A stretch of DNA of 64,000 bases from Pseudomonadota bacterium. Its GTDB lineage: Bacteria > Pseudomonadota > Gammaproteobacteria > Burkholderiales > JAJZUU01. The translations under genes were made by a program, and so were the position numbers. Under the pieces are notes generated by a model, which was not told the DNA's origin, ran no database searches, and saw nothing but the letters and a program-made list of their open reading frames with translations. The stretch spans positions 1-64,000 of the forward strand of contig JAJZUU010000001.1 of the NCBI GenBank assembly GCA_021848325.1, in the 5' to 3' direction. Shown one piece after another: positions 44,092-53,718 of the stretch (its first letter is position 1; the number at the start of each line of letters is the position of its first letter).

Positions 44092-44802
44092 ATGGACATG
44101 TACGGCCCCGGCAGCGATCAGGTCTGCGACGAGAGCGAAATCTACCAGGCCCTGTTGCCGCTGAATGGCGCAAAAATCCTGGAATTGGGCTGCGGCAAGG
44201 CGGAAAAGACCCGGGCGATCGCTCAGGCGGGTAAGGTAGCCTCGATTACTGCCTTGGAAGTGGACGCGGTGCAGCATGCCAAGAACCTTCAGATCACCGA
44301 TCTTCCCAACGTGCACTTCGGCGCGGGCGGGGCGCAGGACATCCCGGCGGCGGACAACAGCATCGACATCGTGCTGATGTTCAAGTCGCTGCATCATGTG
44401 CCGCTGGACAAGATGGACCGGGCGCTGGCGGAAATCCGGCGGGTATTGAAGCCGGGGGGTCTCGCTTATGTGTCCGAGCCGATTTTCGCCGGGGAGCTTA
44501 ACGACATCATCAGGCTGTTCCACGACGAGAAGGCGGTGCGCGAGGCGGCCTTCGCCGCGATACGCCGGGCCGTGGAGTCCGGCCTGATGGAACCGGTGAC
44601 CCAGAAGTTCTTCAGCACCCCCGTCGCCTTCCAGGACTTCGCCCAGTTCGAGCAGCAGATCCTGCGGGTAACCCACACCGATCACCAACTCTCCCCCGAG
44701 TTGTTCGAGCAGGTGCGCGCGGCGTTCATGCAGCACATGACGCCGCAGGGCGCGCGTTTTGCCACACCGATACGCGTTGACCTGTTGCGCAAACCCGCTT
44801 GA
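44092..44802 (+). CDS. Class I SAM-dependent methyltransferase
   Basis: AKILELGCGKAEKTRAIAQAG...RVLKPGGLAYVSEP. Confidence 0.9.
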   Translation: MDMYGPGSDQVCDESEIYQALLPLNGAKILELGCGKAEKTRAIAQAGKVASITALEVDAVQHAKNLQITDLPNVHFGAGGAQDIPAADNSIDIVLMFKSLHHVPLDKMDRALAEIRRVLKPGGLAYVSEPIFAGELNDIIRLFHDEKAVREAAFAAIRRAVESGLMEPVTQKFFSTPVAFQDFAQFEQQILRVTHTDHQLSPELFEQVRAAFMQHMTPQGARFATPIRVDLLRKPA

Positions 44803-44871
44803 ACCGCCTACGCGCACTGCCCCGCCTATGGGCCGGAGGGCTCGGAGGTAAGGCGCTTCAAGGCCCAGATC

Positions 44872-45204
44872 ATGTATCCCCCCACCTCTGCCCGTCCCCT
44901 CATGTGCCCCCGCTGTGGTGGTCCCGTGGAACGCGTGCGTCGCCGCCCGATCGACCGTTGCCGAAACGTCGAATGCCGCTGGGAGCGGTACCCTGCGCGG
45001 GGTAAAATAGTCTGTCGACTTCGGAGTCGCCTGGGGCGCGGTGCGCCGCAATCCACATGCCGAGACGGGGCCAGAGGGACCCGACGCCATACCGGGGGCA
45101 AGCCCGGAAATTGCGGGAGTACACGATATAACATACTGTTTATGCGTGTGTTTATTATCGCTCAAATTTCGGGCAAGATGAAAAAAGCATATCTCTTACA
45201 ATGA
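44872..45204 (+). CDS. Putative small zinc-ribbon protein (boundaries uncertain)
   Basis: MCPRCGGPVERVRRRPIDRCRNVECRWER: CxxC...CxxxxC pattern; C-terminal part looks non-coding. Confidence 0.25.
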   Translation: MYPPTSARPLMCPRCGGPVERVRRRPIDRCRNVECRWERYPARGKIVCRLRSRLGRGAPQSTCRDGARGTRRHTGGKPGNCGSTRYNILFMRVFIIAQISGKMKKAYLLQ

Positions 45205-45225
45205 GGTTACAGTCTTTTTAAAACC

Positions 45226-45246
45226 TTATTCACAAACTTATCCACA
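45226..45246 (+). promoter_or_regulatory. Tandem DnaA-box-like sequences TTATTCACA (45226-45234) and TTATCCACA (45238-45246)
   Basis: The second is the perfect consensus R-box, the first has one mismatch; adjacent AT-rich tract and three TTGAGG repeats at 45283-45307. Confidence 0.55.
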
Positions 45247-45526
45247 GCTTTTGTGGAACGTTGAAGAAAAACCAGTCCGCTGTTGAGGTTATTGAGGATT
45301 GTTGAGGGAAACATGAGCAGACTCCGCTAAGTTGATCCGTTACGCCCCGGATCAGGAACAGGAGGCGCCCGTCCCGCCGGCCAGACATGGCGGCTTGACC
45401 GCCGTTTTCTCGCGCACGGCGCTTGTGGCGCGTTGTCGCAAGGGGTGGGAACGCAACGCTACTGTTGCCACGCCGCACCCTGGGCGCTATTTAAGGCGGC
45501 CCTTGAATTCCTTGGTGTCTTCATTT

Positions 45527-45575
45527 CCGCGAAGGCGGGAATCTGGCCGGTTTTACCGGGCTCCCGCCTTCGCGG
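45527..45575. repeat. REP-like inverted repeat, 14-bp perfect stem CCGCGAAGGCGGGA / TCCCGCCTTCGCGG
   Basis: Direct reading of the inverted repeat, with an inner CCGG-TTTTA-CCGG hairpin. Confidence 0.8.
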
Positions 45576-45610
45576 GAGCGACGGAATGATGGGGCCGGGT
45601 TACTGAACTA

Positions 45611-45781
45611 CCACCTGCTAAAGCAGGTGGGTTAGCGCAGCTAGGCGCAGAGGACTAAAGTCCTCTTGCTCGCGCCCAGCTAAACGCGCAACACCAGCAA
45701 GGTGGAACGAGCTTCGGTTTGTTCCACGCTTGCTGAATTTGCAAGGCTAAAGCTGACCGGCTAAAGCCGGTGGTTTAAACC
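45611..45781. other. Array of four consecutive hairpins (45611-45630, 45640-45682, 45693-45735, 45756-45771); candidate structured RNA or non-autonomous IS200/IS605-like element
   Basis: CCACCTGC-TAAA-GCAGGTGG; AGCTAGGCGC..GAGGAC-TAAA-GTCCTC..GCGCCCAGCT; CAGCAAGGTGGAAC..GTTCCACGCTTGCTG; ACCGGC-TAAA-GCCGGT followed by GGTTTAAACC. Confidence 0.6.
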
Positions 45782-45903
45782 TTGCGATGGACAATTAATA
45801 ACATGGTGGATCCGCCGCCGTTGCGCCGTTCCCGGGTAGCCATTCCCGGCATGGCGAGAGCAGGGGATCGGGACACCACTTCGGCAACGGGAGATACACG
45901 AGT

Positions 45904-46569
45904 ATGCCATTTTCGCCGCTGCGATTGCTGCTGGCTGTCGCCGCATTCGTATTTCTGGTCACATTTGTCCAAATCGGCGTACTCACTATCGCTTTCGACA
46001 AGCTTGGGCTTTCGCCGCACTCCGCCTATTTGCTGTTTCTGACCACCCTGGTCGGGAGCATGATCAACGTGCCGCTGTTCAGCGTCAAGGCGGAGGGCCC
46101 GCCCCCGGACGTGCAACTGCCCCGGGCCTTCCGCGACCTGCTGCGCATCCGGCGGCCCCCTTTCACCGGCAGGACCATCATTGCGGTGAACGTGGGAGGT
46201 TGCGTGACGCCGCTGGCCTTCTCCATTTACCTGCTGGCGCACCATCCGCTGAGCCTGTTCCAGGCGGCCGCGGCGACCGCGGTGGTCGCCGGCGTCAGCT
46301 ATGCCTTCAGCCGGCCGGTACCCGGTGTGGGGATCGGCATACCCCTATTCGTCCCGCCCGTAATCGCGGCGCTGGTTGCCGTGGCGCTCAGCCCGGAGCA
46401 GAGCGCCCCGCTTGCCTACATCGGGGGCTCCCTGGGCGTATTGGTCGGCGCCGATCTGCTGCGCCTCAAGGACATCCGGAGGATGGGGACGCCGATCGCG
46501 TCCATCGGCGGGGCCGGCACTTTCGACGGCATCTTCATCACCGGCATCGTCGCGGTCCTGCTGGCCTGA
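45904..46569 (+). CDS. DUF1614 family membrane protein
   Basis: LTIAFDKLGLSPHSAYLLFLTTLVGSMINVPLF...NVGGCVTPLAFSIYLL...GGAGTFDGIFITGIVAVLLA. Confidence 0.85.
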   Translation: MPFSPLRLLLAVAAFVFLVTFVQIGVLTIAFDKLGLSPHSAYLLFLTTLVGSMINVPLFSVKAEGPPPDVQLPRAFRDLLRIRRPPFTGRTIIAVNVGGCVTPLAFSIYLLAHHPLSLFQAAAATAVVAGVSYAFSRPVPGVGIGIPLFVPPVIAALVAVALSPEQSAPLAYIGGSLGVLVGADLLRLKDIRRMGTPIASIGGAGTFDGIFITGIVAVLLA

Positions 46570-46626
46570 GAGACGATTCGGCTGTTCCGGTTCGATGGTG
46601 CATGCCCGACCGGCGAAGCTCGGCTG

Positions 46627-48264
46627 CTACGTGCCGGTGAAAAAAATCTCGCCGTCCTTGAGCCAGCAGGTCCCGCCGGCGCGCTCGTCCGCCACCCGCC
46701 AGATCCTGTTCCCGATCCGGATCTCGACGCCGCTGTGGATGGCGCCTTCCACCACCACTTTGGCGTCCTCGGCGAACTTCATCCGTCCCAGCAGGTCCTG
46801 CTGAGTCTCGCTCAGCCGGATGATATCGGTCAGCAACTTCTCCAGAGTGCGCTCCGCCTTTTCCAGCAGCCCTCCCCTGTTCTTGTCGGGATTTTCCTTG
46901 AGGTAGGCGATCACCTTGTAGAGATTTTCCTGCTCCTTCTTCTTGTTGTGCAACTCCAGTCTGGCCTCCTCCAACTGCTCCTGCAGGTAGGGGTTGTGGC
47001 CCACGTGTATCACCGTCGCGACGCCGCCGGCGGAACCGATGACCAAGGCCTTGACCAGGGCGGTGGCACGCGTGGTGCCGCCCAGGATGTGTCCTTTTTT
47101 CGAGCCCTTCTTGCCGATCATCACCTCGTTCAATGCGGTCAGGTCGCTGTGGCTCGCATGGTCTTCCAAGAGGATGCTGTTTCCCGCCCGAACCTCGGCG
47201 TTTTCGATGAACCGCGCGCTTACGGAGCCCTTGCTGCGAATGCTCGCCGTGGCCCCATGCGCACCGTGGGGCGCGTTTCCGGATGCGATATGCCCGATGA
47301 TCCCGCCCTTGACCACTACGTCGCCACCGGCTTCGATCTCCGCCGCTTCCACCATGCCTCCGACGATCACGTCACCGGTGGCGCTGATCTTCATGCTCTC
47401 TTTCACGTCGCCGTGGACGTTAACCGTCCCCTCGAAATTCAGGTTGCCGCTGGCCAGGTCCACACTGGCCAGGGTAATGGCGGGCTCGACCGTCACGCCA
47501 TGGGTAACCAGCACCGGCTGGCCGGTGATCGCCGCAAGCAGTACGTTTGCGTCGCCGGGGTCGGACTTGGCACCCTGCAGCCCGGGGGCAAACTTGTGGT
47601 CTTGCACGACAGGGGGCGGGACCGCCTCCCCCAGAACGTTTTCCCCGCTCTTTCCCGGGACGGCCGGAACGCGGCGCATGAGCGGCTGATCCGGATGAAC
47701 GATGTTGATCTGCCCCAGGTCGCGGTAATCGGCGACGCCATGCTCGTCCACGTGGGGGCGCCGTTCTTTCATCTCGGGCAGGAGGCTTTCGAAACGGGCG
47801 TCGCTGCCGGGCACCGGCTCGCGCCCCCGGGCAATGATCTTGTCCTGTGCGGCCCCGGCCGCCAGCGCGGCATCGATCTCCCGTCCCAGGACCCCGCTGG
47901 AGATGGCCTTCTCTTGCAGCAGGCGTTCCGCTTGTTCCCGGTCCACCGGTTTGCCGCCGTAGGGCGGGACCAGGGACAGCCAGGCGGTCATCTTGTCGGC
48001 AGCCAGCGTGATGCTGCACTCCCCGTCCCGGCGCTCGCCGATATCCACCGCCGTGGGTTCCGTCCCGCCGCGGCACTGCTTAACCAAGTCCGAGACCGCG
48101 CCTTCCCGGATAAACCAGTCGGAGTAGCCCTGCTCCGCAAGCGCCTCCATAACCGTCGAAACCTGCAACGGCGCGCCTTCCGCGCATGGCTCCGCCACGG
48201 CCTGCAGCTTGACTTCGTCTACCCGGAACTGTACGTGCCAGCCCGGCGGTCGCTCCTCGCCCAT
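46627..48264 (-). CDS. FapA/DUF342 family protein
   Basis: GNLNFEGTVNVHGDVKESMKISATGDVIVGGMVEAAEIEAGGDVVVKGGIIGH beta-helix-like repeats. Confidence 0.93.
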   Translation of the reverse strand: MGEERPPGWHVQFRVDEVKLQAVAEPCAEGAPLQVSTVMEALAEQGYSDWFIREGAVSDLVKQCRGGTEPTAVDIGERRDGECSITLAADKMTAWLSLVPPYGGKPVDREQAERLLQEKAISSGVLGREIDAALAAGAAQDKIIARGREPVPGSDARFESLLPEMKERRPHVDEHGVADYRDLGQINIVHPDQPLMRRVPAVPGKSGENVLGEAVPPPVVQDHKFAPGLQGAKSDPGDANVLLAAITGQPVLVTHGVTVEPAITLASVDLASGNLNFEGTVNVHGDVKESMKISATGDVIVGGMVEAAEIEAGGDVVVKGGIIGHIASGNAPHGAHGATASIRSKGSVSARFIENAEVRAGNSILLEDHASHSDLTALNEVMIGKKGSKKGHILGGTTRATALVKALVIGSAGGVATVIHVGHNPYLQEQLEEARLELHNKKKEQENLYKVIAYLKENPDKNRGGLLEKAERTLEKLLTDIIRLSETQQDLLGRMKFAEDAKVVVEGAIHSGVEIRIGNRIWRVADERAGGTCWLKDGEIFFTGT

Positions 48265-48428
48265 GGTGGTTTCCGCGGATGCCTTGTGCTCGATTAAAAG
48301 GACGGCTTATACTCGAACTGGACTTATTGTGTTTCAACGCATTAGCCATTGCAACCGAAAAGCGCAGCCGGGGTCGCCGAATCGCCCCTCGGTCGCTTTG
48401 GATAACGCACGATCCTGTGGTTACCTCC

Positions 48429-50255
48429 ATGCGCGTCCATCATACCGGCCCCCCTCCCAGCAACCGCAAGGACTGGAAGACCATCCGCACACTGCTGCCC
48501 TATCTGTGGGAGTTCAAAGGCAGGGTGATCGCGGCGCTGATCCTGCTGGTGGGGGCCAAGCTGGCCAACGTGGCCATCCCGCTCGTGCTGAAGCACATCG
48601 TCGATTCCCTGAACCGGCAGCCGCCGCTCCTGGTGCTGCCCGTGGCCCTGCTGATCGGCTACGGGGTGCTGCGCCTGGCCAGCACTTCCTTTGGCGAACT
48701 GCGGGACGCGGTGTTCGCCAAGGTCACCCAGCGCGCCATCCGGCGCGTCGCCCTCCAGGTATTCCGCCACCTGCACTCCCTGGCGCTGCGTTTCCATCTG
48801 GAGCGCCAGACCGGCGGCGTGTCGCGGGACATCGAGCGCGGCACCCGGGGCATCAGTTTCCTGCTCAATTTCATGCTGTTCAACATCCTGCCCACCCTGG
48901 TGGAAATCGGGCTGGTGGCGGCAATCCTGCTCGCCAAGTACGACATCTGGTTTTCCGTGATCATCTTCGCCACCCTGGTGGTTTACGTCGCCTTCACTCT
49001 GGTGATCACCGAATGGCGCATGATCTTCCGCCGCACCATGAACCAGATGGACTCCCAGGCCAATACCCGCGCCATCGACAGTCTTATCAACTACGAAACG
49101 GTGAAATATTTCGGAAACGAGGAATACGAGTCGCGTCGCTACGACGAGAACCTGCAAGGCTGGGAGCAGGCGGCGGTACGCAACCAGACCTCGCTCGCGG
49201 CGCTGAACGCCGGACAGAGCACCATCATCGCGATCGGAGTGACCCTGCTCATGCTCCTTGCCGCCCAGGGGGTGGTGAAGGGGACCATGACCATCGGCGA
49301 TCTGGTGCTGGTCAACGCCTATCTGCTGCAGCTTTACACGCCGCTCCATTTCCTGGGTTTCGTGTACCGGGAGATCAGGCACTCCCTGGCGGATATGGAG
49401 CGCATGTTCAGCCTGCTGGAGCAGCACACCGAGATCGCAGACCGGCCCGGGGCGCCGGACCTGACGGTGCGGCACGGCGCGGTGCGCTTCGAGCATGTGG
49501 ATTTCGGCTACGATGCGAACCGCCAGATCCTGTTCGACGTGAGCTTCGATATCCCCGCCGGGCACACGGTGGCGGTGGTGGGGACGAGCGGGGCCGGCAA
49601 GTCCACCCTGTCGCGTCTGCTGTTCCGCTTCTACGACGTGGCCGGCGGGCGCATCACCATCGACGGCCAGGACATCCGGGACGTCGCCCAGAAGAGCCTG
49701 CGCGCGGTGATCGGCATCGTGCCGCAGGACACGGTGCTGTTCAACGACACCATCTACTACAACATCGCCTACGGACGCCCGGGGGCCGCCCGCGACGAAA
49801 TCATCCAGGCCGCGCGGCACGCCCATATCCATGCGTTCATCGAATCCCTGCCGGACAAGTACGACACGCTGGTGGGCGAACGCGGGCTGAAGCTCTCCGG
49901 CGGCGAGAAGCAGCGGGTGGCGATTGCCCGCACCATCCTCAAGGACCCGCCCATCCTGATGTTCGACGAGGCCACCTCCGCCCTGGACTCCAAGTCGGAA
50001 AAGGCCATCCAGGAAGAACTCAGGCACATCGCTCAAAATCGCACCACCTTGGTAATCGCTCACCGTCTTTCCACCATCGTCGACGCCGACGAGATCCTGG
50101 TGATGGAAGGCGGCCGGATTGTCGAAAGAGGGTCACACCGGGAACTGCTGGCCCTAAACGCCGCCTACGCCAACATGTGGGCGCTGCAACAGCGCGAAGA
50201 GGCGGAGCGGGGAGTATCCGCAGAACCGCTGCAGGCGCTCGGCGCAAGCGCCTGA
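48429..50255 (+). CDS. Atm1/HMT-type ABC transporter (TM plus ATPase)
   Basis: VGTSGAGKSTLSRLLFRFYD, LSGGEKQRVAIARTILKDPPILMFDEATSALDS. Confidence 0.95.
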   Translation: MRVHHTGPPPSNRKDWKTIRTLLPYLWEFKGRVIAALILLVGAKLANVAIPLVLKHIVDSLNRQPPLLVLPVALLIGYGVLRLASTSFGELRDAVFAKVTQRAIRRVALQVFRHLHSLALRFHLERQTGGVSRDIERGTRGISFLLNFMLFNILPTLVEIGLVAAILLAKYDIWFSVIIFATLVVYVAFTLVITEWRMIFRRTMNQMDSQANTRAIDSLINYETVKYFGNEEYESRRYDENLQGWEQAAVRNQTSLAALNAGQSTIIAIGVTLLMLLAAQGVVKGTMTIGDLVLVNAYLLQLYTPLHFLGFVYREIRHSLADMERMFSLLEQHTEIADRPGAPDLTVRHGAVRFEHVDFGYDANRQILFDVSFDIPAGHTVAVVGTSGAGKSTLSRLLFRFYDVAGGRITIDGQDIRDVAQKSLRAVIGIVPQDTVLFNDTIYYNIAYGRPGAARDEIIQAARHAHIHAFIESLPDKYDTLVGERGLKLSGGEKQRVAIARTILKDPPILMFDEATSALDSKSEKAIQEELRHIAQNRTTLVIAHRLSTIVDADEILVMEGGRIVERGSHRELLALNAAYANMWALQQREEAERGVSAEPLQALGASA

Positions 50256-50611
50256 ACCCCACTCCGAGGTGTTCCCGGGGCCGCGCGCCCCCTCTGCCGC
50301 GACCCCGCGCCACGCCTATATCACAGAAAATAAGCAATTACTAATAAACAAAAATTATTTGCGGATAAGAAAATATTATTGTATATAATTGCTGTGCCTC
50401 CACACCGGCTGCCGCGAAGGCCCGGAGACCCCCGCCGCCTGCGGTTCCCTTGGCCCGACAAGCACGAAAAGGGGGCGCCACGACAAAAAGGGATCCCGGC
50501 AATAGGCGTCCGCTCGGGGCGACCGGCATGGTTCCGGAATCCGACGAGCCCTAAGCGGCATCCAACAACAATTACGAGGCAGTGGAAGCGGTTCACCAAA
50601 CAAGCGGCTAG

Positions 50612-50771
50612 GAGCCTGTCGGACTTGAAGAATCGAAGCGAAAATTCGGCTGGCCGAGGACAGATTTTGTCGATTTTGCAGGTCAATAGTCGTTCTATTG
50701 ACCAAAAAAGCGGCGAAATATGGACCGGTCAGGTGGATTTGCAGCCGATTCCCTTTAAGTCCGACAGGCTC
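50612..50771 (+). mobile_element. MITE-like element copy 6 (160-bp short form), flanked by CTAG
   Basis: Same inverted repeats; one substitution (gattCccttt). Confidence 0.92.
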
Positions 50772-50910
50772 CTAGAACAGCCGCAGGTGATTGGCCAGAA
50801 GGCGATGGGCGGACGTGCGATCATTGAAGAGATCATTCTTGATCTGCTTGATGAGGTTCTCGTCCTGCCCGCGACCGCAATACAGGTCGCAGTCAACTGC
50901 CGTTTCTAGG
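50772..50910 (-). pseudogene. IS1380-family transposase fragment fused to a putative IS terminal repeat (50892-50910)
   Basis: Minus strand CDLYCGRGQDENLIKQIKNDLFNDRTSAHRLLANHLRLF resembles the IS1380 YCxRGxxENxIKxxKxDLFxDRTSxHxxxANQxRL region. Confidence 0.75.
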
Positions 50911-51269
50911 TTAAAGGCACTCCGGATGGCAAATCCAGCGATGTAACAAGATGTGCGTATGCGGCCAAGAGGCGCGCAGCCGTTTTGGCGCCCGTCTCAT
51001 GATCATCACGTTCTCGGCGCCCTTTGGGCTGTTTGCCCGGACGCAGACAGGCAGTAATGAACTTGCCGGAGAGTCGTTCGAAGATGAATAGTAACTAATC
51101 TGATCAGCGACGGGAAAATCTCAGCACACTTGTTCTTGTACCGGAAATCGACCGGGGAAAGGAGGAAATGGTATCGCACCCGCAGTCCGGCCCGACATAA
51201 GAGGCCATTTGTCTTAATCCCGTCTTGGCAGCACCCGGTCAATAAACCGATAATATGGAGGAGGCTAAC

Positions 51270-52658
51270 ATGACAACTCAAGAGTCGTGGAACGAAAGTG
51301 GTGAGGGATCCAAAGCACGGAGGCTGGGACTGAAGGAACTGTATCTCAAGGAGGATTGGTGGGCCATTTGGCTCGGCATCGGCGTCATGGTTCTTGCCGT
51401 CATCCTGTTTGCCAATGGCAGCACGTTTCTTAAGTCTCTCGCGATCAATCCCGGAGGCCTAAAATGGACATCTTTCGGGCAACTGGCCGATCATTTCACT
51501 CAAAATTCCGGGATGTATGCTTTGCAGTTTAGCGCTTGGCTCGTGATCTTCGGTGCCACCACCCGCATCATGGGGATCAAGCTTTCCCAGTTTGTGCCCG
51601 CGTTCATTTTCCTCTACATCCTCTCGATCATCATGTTCGCGATCGCCGGATGGGCGAATGCGGCCAAGTTTAACCTGGAACCGCCCTTGGTCGCACTGAT
51701 CGTGGGTCTGATCCTGGCCAACTTTATAAGGTTGCCGCAGTGGATGGATGCTGCGTTCCGGGTGGAATACTTCATCAAACTCGGCATCGTGCTTCTAGGG
51801 GCGACCTTTCCCATTACGCTGGTGCTCACGGCCGGACCGGTAGCCATCGCCCAGGCGACCATTATCTCCTTGGTCACTTGCTTGACTATTTATTTCCTCG
51901 GCACCAGGGTGTTCGGCCTGGACCGCAAGCTGGCCGCCGTGTTAGGTGTGGGCGGATCGGTTTGCGGGGTGTCGGCATCGATGGCGATCGCTACTTCGGT
52001 GGGAGCGAAAAAAGACCACCTCTATACCTCCGTGACTTTGGTGGTGGGTTGGGCGCTGGTGATGATCCTCGTTCTGCCCTTCATTTCACGGGCATTGGGA
52101 CTTTCCGCCGGGGTTGCAGGCGCCTGGATAGGCACCTCCGAATTTGCGGATGCCGCCGGCTTCGCCGCAGCGAGCGCCTATGGCAAGATGGCCGGCAACG
52201 AAGATGCGGCGATCAAAGCCTTCACCTTGATGAAAGTGATCGGCAGAGACTTGTGGATCGGCATTTGGTCCATCGTCTGGGCGCTGATTGCAACGGTCGT
52301 GTGGGAGAAAAAGGAGGCGGGCGCCAAGCTGGATGCCAGGGAAATCTGGTGGCGCTTTCCCAAGTTCGTGATCGGCTTCTTCGCCGCATCCCTTATGATG
52401 ACGCTGATCACGAGCGGCTACTCCGCCGCGGACTTCAATAAAGTGGTGAAGCCCGGCCTGATCCTCCCCCTGGTATCCCTACGCACGTGGGCGTTCATCT
52501 TCTGCTTCCTCAGCATCGGGTTGACCACGCGATTCAGAGAACTCAAGCCAGTAGGATGGAAGGCCTTTTCCGCCTTCACGATGGGGGTCGGAGTGAATGT
52601 ATTGCTCGGCTACATTATGTCGGTTCACGTCTTCTCCGGCTTTTGGTCCAGCATGTAA
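51270..52658 (+). CDS. YeiH family putative sulfate exporter
   Basis: FIKLGIVLLGATFPITLVLTAG...VGGSVCGVSASMAIATSVGAKKDH...FLSIGLTTRFRELKPVGWKAFSAFTMGVGVNVLLGY. Confidence 0.9.
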   Translation: MTTQESWNESGEGSKARRLGLKELYLKEDWWAIWLGIGVMVLAVILFANGSTFLKSLAINPGGLKWTSFGQLADHFTQNSGMYALQFSAWLVIFGATTRIMGIKLSQFVPAFIFLYILSIIMFAIAGWANAAKFNLEPPLVALIVGLILANFIRLPQWMDAAFRVEYFIKLGIVLLGATFPITLVLTAGPVAIAQATIISLVTCLTIYFLGTRVFGLDRKLAAVLGVGGSVCGVSASMAIATSVGAKKDHLYTSVTLVVGWALVMILVLPFISRALGLSAGVAGAWIGTSEFADAAGFAAASAYGKMAGNEDAAIKAFTLMKVIGRDLWIGIWSIVWALIATVVWEKKEAGAKLDAREIWWRFPKFVIGFFAASLMMTLITSGYSAADFNKVVKPGLILPLVSLRTWAFIFCFLSIGLTTRFRELKPVGWKAFSAFTMGVGVNVLLGYIMSVHVFSGFWSSM

Positions 52659-52718
52659 GCCGCGTGGGCCGCGAGGTCGGCCTCCCGCCCTCGCGGCCCG
52701 CACAAAAAGGGATATGAC

Positions 52719-52937
52719 ATGACTCGGTACACGTGCAGAGAATGCGAATTCTTCCTCAGCGAACCGGACAGACTGGAACGCGCAGTGCCCGGACTGAATA
52801 TTCTGAGTTCGGCGTACGGTTCCGTGCGCGCGGATACCGCTATTTGCGAGCGGCATGACATCTTCGTTACCCCCTTGGCGGAATGCCCGGACTTTCGGTA
52901 TCACGGCCGAAGCGGCCCGTCGCAGGCCCTCGGGTAA
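52719..52937 (+). CDS. Small cysteine-rich protein (four Cys, putative metal-binding)
   Basis: MTRYTCRECEFFLSEPDRLERA...ADTAICERHDIFVTPLAECPDFRYHG; SD-like aaaaggg; follows the yeiH-like gene. Confidence 0.6.
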   Translation: MTRYTCRECEFFLSEPDRLERAVPGLNILSSAYGSVRADTAICERHDIFVTPLAECPDFRYHGRSGPSQALG

Positions 52938-53718
52938 TGACGGACGGCAAGATTGGTACGGACTCTCCAGGACAGGCGGCCGGAAGTCCTGGAACAGGCC
53001 GCTGGAGAGAACGGAACCCTGCTCTCGATCGGCGACCGGTGAGCGAACAATCCGGGATCGTGCTGACGAATCTTGACCAGCCTCGGTGCGCAAGGACGAC
53101 GGCATCTGCGTGCTAAGCGACCTGTACCTGTCCGCCGAGCACTGGTGCGACGACGCCAACCCCGGGTGGCCTGACCGTTTCCGCCGGAGTTCGGCAATAG
53201 GCGCCCAAAAAAGAGATTCCCGCCATTGATCGGCCGGCTGCAAAGCCGGCCGCTTTTCTCCCGCGCTCCCCGCATATCCGCCAAGTTTTCTCGCCCGGGG
53301 ACGCCCACTGCCACCGCTTCCGCGCCTATCGGACGCGCCTCTGCGCAACGGCCATAGCCTGGCGTTCAATACCCGACGAAGATGACAAGCCGCTTGATAT
53401 AAGCCAGAATCGTCGTGCCGCTTAGGTAAAGGGCGGCTCGGCACGTTGGGGTTGTTGATCTCCCGTTTCGGGTCATAAAGGCGACTCGCGGCCGCGGGCA
53501 GACCAGCAACAGGCCCCCGGGCGTGAAGTTCGTGAAACCGAAGCGACAGAATGTCACAAATGGAAGCGAGACGAGGTACGCGCGATCTTGCTTGCGAACG
53601 CGGGCAGTCAATTCGGTGCCCCGTCGTCACGGCGCTTGTCGAGATGCCGGGCGAAGGACCGGTTGCCCTGTGGCGGCACGCCGGTTCCAAGCGGGCCGCT
53701 TTATGTTTCGGAGGATGC

